From: Brevundimonas sp.
GTDB lineage: Bacteria > Pseudomonadota > Alphaproteobacteria > Caulobacterales > Caulobacteraceae
DNA: 35,278 bases
Assembly: GCA_004296955.1 (NCBI GenBank)
Contig: SCVB01000001.1
Coordinates: forward strand, 1 to 35,278
Reading direction: 5' to 3'
A model generated the notes under the pieces. That model worked only from the letters and a program-made list of their open reading frames with translations, did not search any database and was not told where the DNA came from. Numbering within the stretch: the stretch's first letter is position 1; the number at the start of each line of letters is the position of its first letter. Below, piece by piece: positions 31,595 to 35,278 of the stretch. The translations under genes and the position numbers were made by a program.

Positions 31595-31975
31595 TCAGTC
31601 GGTCAGGTCGCGAATCTGACCGCCGTCGGCCCGGATGCGCGCGATCACCTGCTTGTGCAGCCAGATATTCATCGCGGCCGTGTCGGAGGTGTCGCCGGTA
31701 TAGCCGAGCTCATTGGCCAGTTCCTTGCGCTCGGCGAGGGTGCTGTCCATCCCGGTCAGCTTCATCAGGTCGACGATGGAGGTGCGCCAGTTCAGCTTCT
31801 GGTCGCGCTGCTCGTTCATGAAGTCGAGGATGCCGTCGACGTCGACGGGCTGGGCGGCGGCGGGCGCGGCCGTCGGGGCAGGCGCGGGCGCCGCAGTCGG
31901 CGCAGGCGATGGGGCGGGCGCCGCGGCCTCGCGCCGTTTGAAGATCTTGCCGAGGATATTGCCGAGAATGCTCAT
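31595..31975 (-). CDS. DUF3597 domain protein
   Basis: The 126-residue protein begins MSILGNILGKIFKRRE, as family members do, followed by a 30-residue Ala/Pro-rich linker. The DUF3597 domain comes next (about 50-126): VDVDGILDFMNEQRDQKLNW, then SIVDLMKLTGMDSTLAERKE and a LGYTGDTSDTAAMNIWLH segment. The domain is small and helical and its function is unknown. AGGAG lies 6 nt before the ATG at 31975; the longer frame to 32101 runs through a repeat element and is rejected. REP-like repeats lie on both sides of the gene. Confidence 0.9.
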   Translation of the reverse strand: MSILGNILGKIFKRREAAAPAPSPAPTAAPAPAPTAAPAAAQPVDVDGILDFMNEQRDQKLNWRTSIVDLMKLTGMDSTLAERKELANELGYTGDTSDTAAMNIWLHKQVIARIRADGGQIRDLTD

Positions 31976-32031
31976 GTCCGCTCCTGAAGGGTTGAGCGGG
32001 AAGAGCGAATGGCCCGGACGGCGGTTCCGCG

Positions 32032-32123
32032 CGCGCTCAAGCAGCGAGCGACCGCGTCGCGACCCTCCGGTCAAGCCGGAGGGTGACGAAACCGCGCTCA
32101 AGCAGCGAGCGACCGCGTCGCGA
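32032..32123. repeat. Pair of perfect 31-bp direct repeats around a hairpin
   Basis: A 31-bp sequence beginning CGCGCTCAAGCAGCGAGCG occurs at 32032-32062 and again at 32093-32123 without mismatch. Between them a 9-bp perfect stem, ACCCTCCGG with CCGGAGGGT (32062-32084), closes a TCAAG loop. The repeats abut the 3' side of the SRP RNA gene. The form resembles a REP doublet or a small palindromic element inserted with a duplication of its flank. Confidence 0.75.
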
Positions 32124-32144
32124 GCGTTAGCGCACCAATGAAGG

Positions 32145-32238
32145 AAGTGGAGACCGCGACCCGAAGGGGAATTCGTTGTGGCTGCTGCCTTCCGGCCCTG
32201 ACCAGGTTGGCGAAGCCTTCGCCCGCGATCTCCGAGGC
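32145..32238 (-). ncRNA. ffs: Signal recognition particle RNA, small bacterial type (4.5S-like)
   Basis: On the minus strand the sequence contains the SRP core CCTGGTCAGGGCCGGAAGG followed by CAGCAGCC, the conserved domain IV with the GGAA tetraloop and the symmetric and asymmetric loops that bind Ffh. The flanks pair as a long rod: GGAGA near 32233 with TCTCC near 32149, then CGCG with CGCG and GCGAAGG with CCTTCG. The paired part spans 32149-32233; the ends are approximate by a few bases. The neighbour upstream is a zinc-ribbon membrane protein gene on the same strand. Confidence 0.92.
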
Positions 32239-32270
32239 CTATATCGCGGTTCAGAGCGGCAAGATCAAGA

Positions 32271-32612
32271 TCAGGGATTGTCCAGACGCCAGCGACGTCG
32301 AAGGTCCTTCAGGTCGTCTCCGAACGTATGTCGATGAAAACTCAGGCCGCAGCGGTTGCATCGGCCAGGATTTGCGAAGGGTGCGGAGAAATAGAGCGAA
32401 AACACGCCGTCGCCGGCAATCCACCAGCCGAAAGTGAACGTCCGGCACACGGGACATCGGAAGCACAAAAGGTTGAGCGCCGCGTAGATGACAAAGACAA
32501 CAGGCAGCTGAATCGCCAGCGGAACACCGAACGGCTCCCAAAAACTGCTGACCAACAGGACGATCAGGATCGTGTTGGTCGCAAACGTCGTCAGCCAGAT
32601 CGAAAATCGCAT
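32271..32612 (-). CDS. Small membrane protein with a CxxC...CxxC zinc ribbon
   Basis: The 113-residue protein has two hydrophobic segments (about 7-24 and 30-50), then Cys53/Cys56 (RCPVC) and Cys85/Cys88 (RCNRCG), a likely zinc-ribbon pair, and a basic C-terminal tail. I recognise no family. GGAGGGGG lies just upstream of the ATG at 32612, a strong ribosome binding site. Its base composition is lower in GC than its neighbours, which may mean recent acquisition. It ends about 33 bp before the SRP RNA gene in the same direction. Confidence 0.72.
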   Translation of the reverse strand: MRFSIWLTTFATNTILIVLLVSSFWEPFGVPLAIQLPVVFVIYAALNLLCFRCPVCRTFTFGWWIAGDGVFSLYFSAPFANPGRCNRCGLSFHRHTFGDDLKDLRRRWRLDNP

Positions 32613-32666
32613 TCAGCCCCCCTCCGCTGACGACAATGGCGCAGGGCTTGGGGTAGTGAAAGCCTC

Positions 32667-33596
32667 ATGCCCCTCCCCGATCTGAACACCTTCGCCGGCA
32701 ATCCGCTCGATCGGGCGGGGGATCGGCGGGACGATGCGGACTGGCTGGCCGAACAGGCCGCCAATCCCGAGGCCGTGGCCATGGTGCTGTGGGAGGGGCG
32801 GCCGCTGATCGAGACCGGCGCGGAGCCGCGGCTGGCCTGGCTGGCGCTGACCCATGCGCGGGCGGTGGTCCCGGACCGGGAGCTGTTCCTGGGCCTGTGG
32901 CAGGGCGCGCCGTGTTTCGCGGTGGAGGTCGAGGGGTCGGCGGATCCGGCGGCCGGGCCGCTGGCCGGGCTGGGGGCGTTTCACGAGATGCGCGAGGCGG
33001 CGGCGCTGCTGCCGGGATCCGATGCGGCCATGGCGGGGACGGCCAAGTCGCTGTTCGACTGGCGGCGGCGGCACGGCTTCTGCGCCGCCTGCGGGGTGGA
33101 GAGCGAGAACGGGTCCGGCGGCTGGAAGCGGATCTGCCCGGCCTGCGGCGTCGAGCATTTCCCGCGCGTGGACCCGGTGACCATCATGCTGGCGATCTAC
33201 AAGGGCGGGGCCGAGCCGGTCTGCCTGCTGGGCCGGCAGGCGGCCTGGCCCGAGGGGCGGATGTCGGCGCTGGCGGGATTCCTTGAGCCCGGCGAGACCA
33301 TCGAGGCGGCCTGCGCCCGCGAGATCGAGGAAGAGGCCGGACTGACGGTGACGGCGGTGCGCTATCACTCCAGCCAGCCGTGGCCGTTCCCGTCGCAGTT
33401 GATGATCGGCCTGGTCTGCGAGGTCGATTCCGGCGAGGCGACGCCGGATCAGACCGAGCTGGAAGCGGTGGCCTGGCTGACGCGGGCCGAGGCTCGGGCC
33501 TGCCTCGAGGGGACGCATCCGTCGATCAAGGCCCCGCCGAAGATCGCGATCGCCAGAACGCTGCTGCAGGCGTGGGTGGAAGGGTTTGAGGTCTGA
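32667..33596 (+). CDS. nudC: NAD+ / NADH diphosphatase NudC
   Basis: The 309-residue protein has the NudC layout: an N-terminal domain, a zinc ribbon with Cys139, Cys142, Cys157 and Cys160, the Nudix box starting at GFLEPGE (204-210) and continuing through REIEEEAGL (218-226), and the NudC-specific SQPWPFPSQLM (236-246). It hydrolyses NAD(H) to NMN(H) and AMP and in Escherichia coli can remove NAD caps from RNA. The ATG at 32667 fits the family start; the ribosome binding site is weak. The gene is divergent from the zinc-ribbon membrane protein gene and convergent with kdsB. Confidence 0.95.
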   Translation: MPLPDLNTFAGNPLDRAGDRRDDADWLAEQAANPEAVAMVLWEGRPLIETGAEPRLAWLALTHARAVVPDRELFLGLWQGAPCFAVEVEGSADPAAGPLAGLGAFHEMREAAALLPGSDAAMAGTAKSLFDWRRRHGFCAACGVESENGSGGWKRICPACGVEHFPRVDPVTIMLAIYKGGAEPVCLLGRQAAWPEGRMSALAGFLEPGETIEAACAREIEEEAGLTVTAVRYHSSQPWPFPSQLMIGLVCEVDSGEATPDQTELEAVAWLTRAEARACLEGTHPSIKAPPKIAIARTLLQAWVEGFEV

Positions 33597-33604
33597 TGCC
33601 GCTT

Positions 33605-33619
33605 CCCGGCGAAGCCGGG
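33605..33619 (+). terminator. Hairpin after nudC
   Basis: CCCGGC-GAA-GCCGGG is a perfect 6-bp stem 9 bp after the nudC stop. The same CCCGGCGAAGCCGG sequence appears inverted at 33790-33804 after the kdsB stop. Confidence 0.5.
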
Positions 33620-33652
33620 CGTCATTCGACCCAACCTCGTTCAAGCGCTGGC

Positions 33653-33763
33653 AGGTTCATCACAACGAACACAACGAATTCACAACGAACACGACGTGGA
33701 TTGTGACTGGCTCCTCTCCCGTTGTGCCCATTGTGAATTCGTTGTGTTCGTTGTGATGAACCT
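33653..33763. repeat. 111-bp palindromic element with perfect 33-bp arms
   Basis: The left arm (33653-33685) and the right arm (33731-33763) are exact reverse complements over 33 bp, separated by 45 bp. The left arm and the adjoining spacer are built from CACAACGAA units (33661, 33670, 33681) and a degenerate CACGACG at 33690. It lies in the 211-bp gap between convergent nudC and kdsB, itself framed by two inverted copies of a small hairpin. No reading frame of a known family lies in it. Confidence 0.85.
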
Positions 33764-33789
33764 TCTGACCTGAGGGCGAATGCTCTGGT

Positions 33790-33804
33790 TCCGGCTTCGC
33801 CGGG
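33790..33804 (-). terminator. Hairpin after kdsB
   Basis: On the minus strand CCGGC-GAA-GCCGG forms just 3 nt past the kdsB stop codon. It mirrors the hairpin after nudC. No clear T-run follows. Confidence 0.45.
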
Positions 33805-33807
33805 TCG

Positions 33808-34533
33808 CTAATCGGCCAAGGCCCGCGCCGCCGCCAAGTCGTCCGGGTTGTCGACCGACAGCGGGGCTTCGTCGATGACGGCGGCCCAGATCTGCAGACC
33901 CATCTCCAGCGCGCGGAGCTGTTCCAGCTTTTCGCGGCGTTCGAGCGGGGACGGCGGGGCGGCGCAGAATCGTTCGAGCGCGGCGCGGCGGTAGCCGTAC
34001 AGGCCGATGTGCCGCCAGACAGGGGCGTCGCCGTACAGGGTCGAGCGAGTGAAATAGAGGGCGCGGCCGTGGCGCTCGCCCGCTTCCATCGCCACCACCG
34101 CCTTGACCACGTCGGGATTGGCGCGGTCGGACGTGTCCGCTTCGGGCGCGATGAGGGTGGCGATGTCGCAGGCCGGCTCGCCATGCAGCAGGGCGGCGCA
34201 GGCCAGGGCCAGGCCTGGATCGGCGAAGGGCATGTCGCCCTGCAGGTTGATCACGGCGTCATGCCGGCCGTCCGGATCGATCGACTCCAGCGCGGCGCGG
34301 ATGCGGTCGGAGCCCGACGGCAGGTCCGGATCGGTCAGGACGGCGACCCCGCCGGCCGACTCAATGGCGGCGACGATCTCCGGATCGCCGGCGGCGACCG
34401 CGACCGGCAGGCCGGAAAGCACGGCCTGACGCCAGGCGCGAACGATCATCGGCACGCCCCCGATATCAGCCAGAGGCTTGTCCGGAAGGCGTGTGGCGGC
34501 CATTCGGGCCGGAATCAGGATCAGCGGGTTCAC
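33808..34533 (-). CDS. kdsB: 3-deoxy-manno-octulosonate cytidylyltransferase (CMP-Kdo synthetase)
   Basis: The 241-residue enzyme activates Kdo with CTP for lipopolysaccharide core synthesis. The nucleotidyltransferase motif IPARMAATRLPDKPLADIGG stands at the N-terminus, GSDRIRAALE and VINLQGDMPF follow, and RHIGLYGYRRAALERF is typical of KdsB. The start is taken as GTG at 34533, with GGGA 7 nt upstream and a family-like N-terminus MNPLILIPA; a TTG two codons earlier is possible but too close to the site. It is convergent with nudC and divergent from the cytochrome c gene. The arabinose-5-phosphate isomerase of the same pathway is at the other end of the window. Confidence 0.94.
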   Translation of the reverse strand: MNPLILIPARMAATRLPDKPLADIGGVPMIVRAWRQAVLSGLPVAVAAGDPEIVAAIESAGGVAVLTDPDLPSGSDRIRAALESIDPDGRHDAVINLQGDMPFADPGLALACAALLHGEPACDIATLIAPEADTSDRANPDVVKAVVAMEAGERHGRALYFTRSTLYGDAPVWRHIGLYGYRRAALERFCAAPPSPLERREKLEQLRALEMGLQIWAAVIDEAPLSVDNPDDLAAARALAD

Positions 34534-34680
34534 GTTCAAATCCCAAGCAGGTCACACCTGCGACGCTCAGACCGTCCTGAGCCGGTTGCGAAGGCCGCGC
34601 TAGCGTGTAAGAGACGCCCACGCAAGAATTCGCCCCGACGCGCCTGACGCGGGGCCCAGATACGGGATGAGACGACGCGC

Positions 34681-35278
34681 ATGAGCGGCGATCTGAAGTG
34701 GAACAAGATTCTCGGCGCCGGTTTGGCGACCGTCTTCGTGATTCTGGTGGTGCGCGAGGGCACGGCCTTCATTTATCACAACGAAGCCCCTGAAAAGATG
34801 GGCTATCTGGTCAATGCGCCGGAAGAGGCCGCCGGCGGAGCCGCCGAGGTCGTCCTGCCGCCCGACTGGGGCACGGTCCTGCCGATCGCCGACCTGGCCG
34901 CCGGCGAGGCCGCCTTTGCGCGCTGCAAGTCCTGCCACACCATCGACGCGGGCGGTCCCAACGGCATCGGTCCCAACCTGAACGGAATCGCCGGCCGCCC
35001 CACGGCCAGCCACGCCGGATTCACCTATTCCGACGCCATGAAGGCCCACGCCGGCACCAACCCGACCTGGACGCTCGATGAGCTGGACCTGTTCATCACC
35101 GCTCCGGGCCGGCATGTGCCGGGCACCAAGATGTCCTTCGCCGGCATCCGCGACACCGCCACCCGCGTCAATCTGATCGCCTGGCTGCGGACCCAGGGCT
35201 CGGCCGGCATGGCCATTCCGGCCCCGGATCCGGCCCGCCAGCCCGGCGCAGCCACGGCCGCCCCGGCCGAGGGCGCGG
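34681..35278 (+). CDS. Membrane-anchored class I cytochrome c (3' end outside the window)
   Basis: The frame from the ATG at 34681 stays open to the right edge (199 residues) and so is truncated. It begins MSGDLKWNKILGAGLATVFVILVV, a single membrane anchor of the CycM/c552 kind, followed by an acidic Ala/Gly-rich linker. The cytochrome c domain follows, with the haem-binding CKSCH near residue 82-86, GIGPNLNGIAGR and the distal methionine in GTKMSFAG. Members carry electrons between the bc1 complex and terminal oxidases at the periplasmic side of the inner membrane. The C-terminal Pro/Ala-rich tail continues past the window. The start is supported by GGGATGAG about 10 nt upstream. Confidence 0.9.
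   Translation, partial: MSGDLKWNKILGAGLATVFVILVVREGTAFIYHNEAPEKMGYLVNAPEEAAGGAAEVVLPPDWGTVLPIADLAAGEAAFARCKSCHTIDAGGPNGIGPNLNGIAGRPTASHAGFTYSDAMKAHAGTNPTWTLDELDLFITAPGRHVPGTKMSFAGIRDTATRVNLIAWLRTQGSAGMAIPAPDPARQPGAATAAPAEGA

Noticed and set aside
32138-32437. A 99-codon plus-strand frame over the SRP RNA
   Set aside because: It lies opposite the SRP RNA core and part of the zinc-ribbon gene and has no protein family signal.
33653-33763. The CACAACGAA units as a CRISPR array or an insertion sequence
   Set aside because: Units are too short and closely spaced for CRISPR, and there is no transposase frame between the arms.
33660-34184. A 174-codon minus-strand frame extending from inside kdsB into the palindrome (with HNEHNEF-like repeats)
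   Set aside because: It is out of frame with kdsB and its repeats are a translation of the DNA palindrome.

Overview
This is a GC-rich chromosomal window with strong third-position GC. The gene content points to an alphaproteobacterium of the Caulobacterales, most likely Brevundimonas- or Caulobacter-like. The clues are a CC0125/CC1285-type lipoprotein, a DUF3597 protein, a small alphaproteobacterial SRP RNA, an isomerase and a CMP-Kdo synthetase of the Kdo pathway, a membrane-anchored class I cytochrome c, and a dnaX without the zinc-module cysteines. The genus is an inference; no rRNA is present.

Layout. 1-1.7 kb: 3' end of an arabinose-5-phosphate isomerase gene (Kdo synthesis), then a CAP-domain protein and a hemerythrin on the minus strand. 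1.9-5.3 kb: a two-gene fatty-acid beta-oxidation operon (thiolase, then FadB/FadJ-type multifunctional enzyme). 5.3-7.8 kb: DUF488 protein, a small exported protein and a divergent exported amidohydrolase. 7.87 kb: tRNA-Gly(CCC). 8-9 kb: AraC-type regulator. 9.4-18.8 kb: one giant gene for a 3110-residue surface or secreted protein. 19-23.3 kb: a convergent minus-strand set of three envelope genes (lipoprotein, Asp/Gly/His-rich exported protein, outer-membrane protein that appears to hold three beta-barrels). 23.4-25.1 kb: operon of a membrane protein, an XRE regulator and a TraB/GumN protein. 25.2-31.5 kb: DNA maintenance genes rmuC, recR, ybaB and dnaX, with a nitroreductase, an exported protein and a cupin lying between ybaB and dnaX. 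31.6-35.3 kb: DUF3597 gene, SRP RNA, a zinc-ribbon membrane protein, nudC, kdsB and the 5' part of a cytochrome c gene.

The most unusual part is 8-23.3 kb. The giant protein begins with 18 tandem RTX-type nonapeptides (these are normally C-terminal), continues with an Asp/His-rich segment and then about 16 VCBS/cadherin-like modules. Four of these modules are split near their N-terminal end by an inserted globular domain: a PPC-like domain, an FG-GAP-type propeller with 13 calcium-loop motifs, and two jelly-roll-like domains. The three convergent genes could supply its outer-membrane and periplasmic partners. FNR/FixK-like palindromes lie about 65-85 bp before two of those three genes, so oxygen-linked control is possible. 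No type I secretion genes are visible here, so the export route is unknown.

The intergenic regions carry several palindromic elements: a 111-bp element with perfect 33-bp arms between nudC and kdsB, a pair of 31-bp direct repeats around a hairpin beside the SRP RNA, a duplicated hairpin before dnaX, a potential two-tier G-quadruplex, and a hairpin that would bury the hemerythrin ribosome binding site. No insertion sequence, prophage, CRISPR array or resistance gene was seen.
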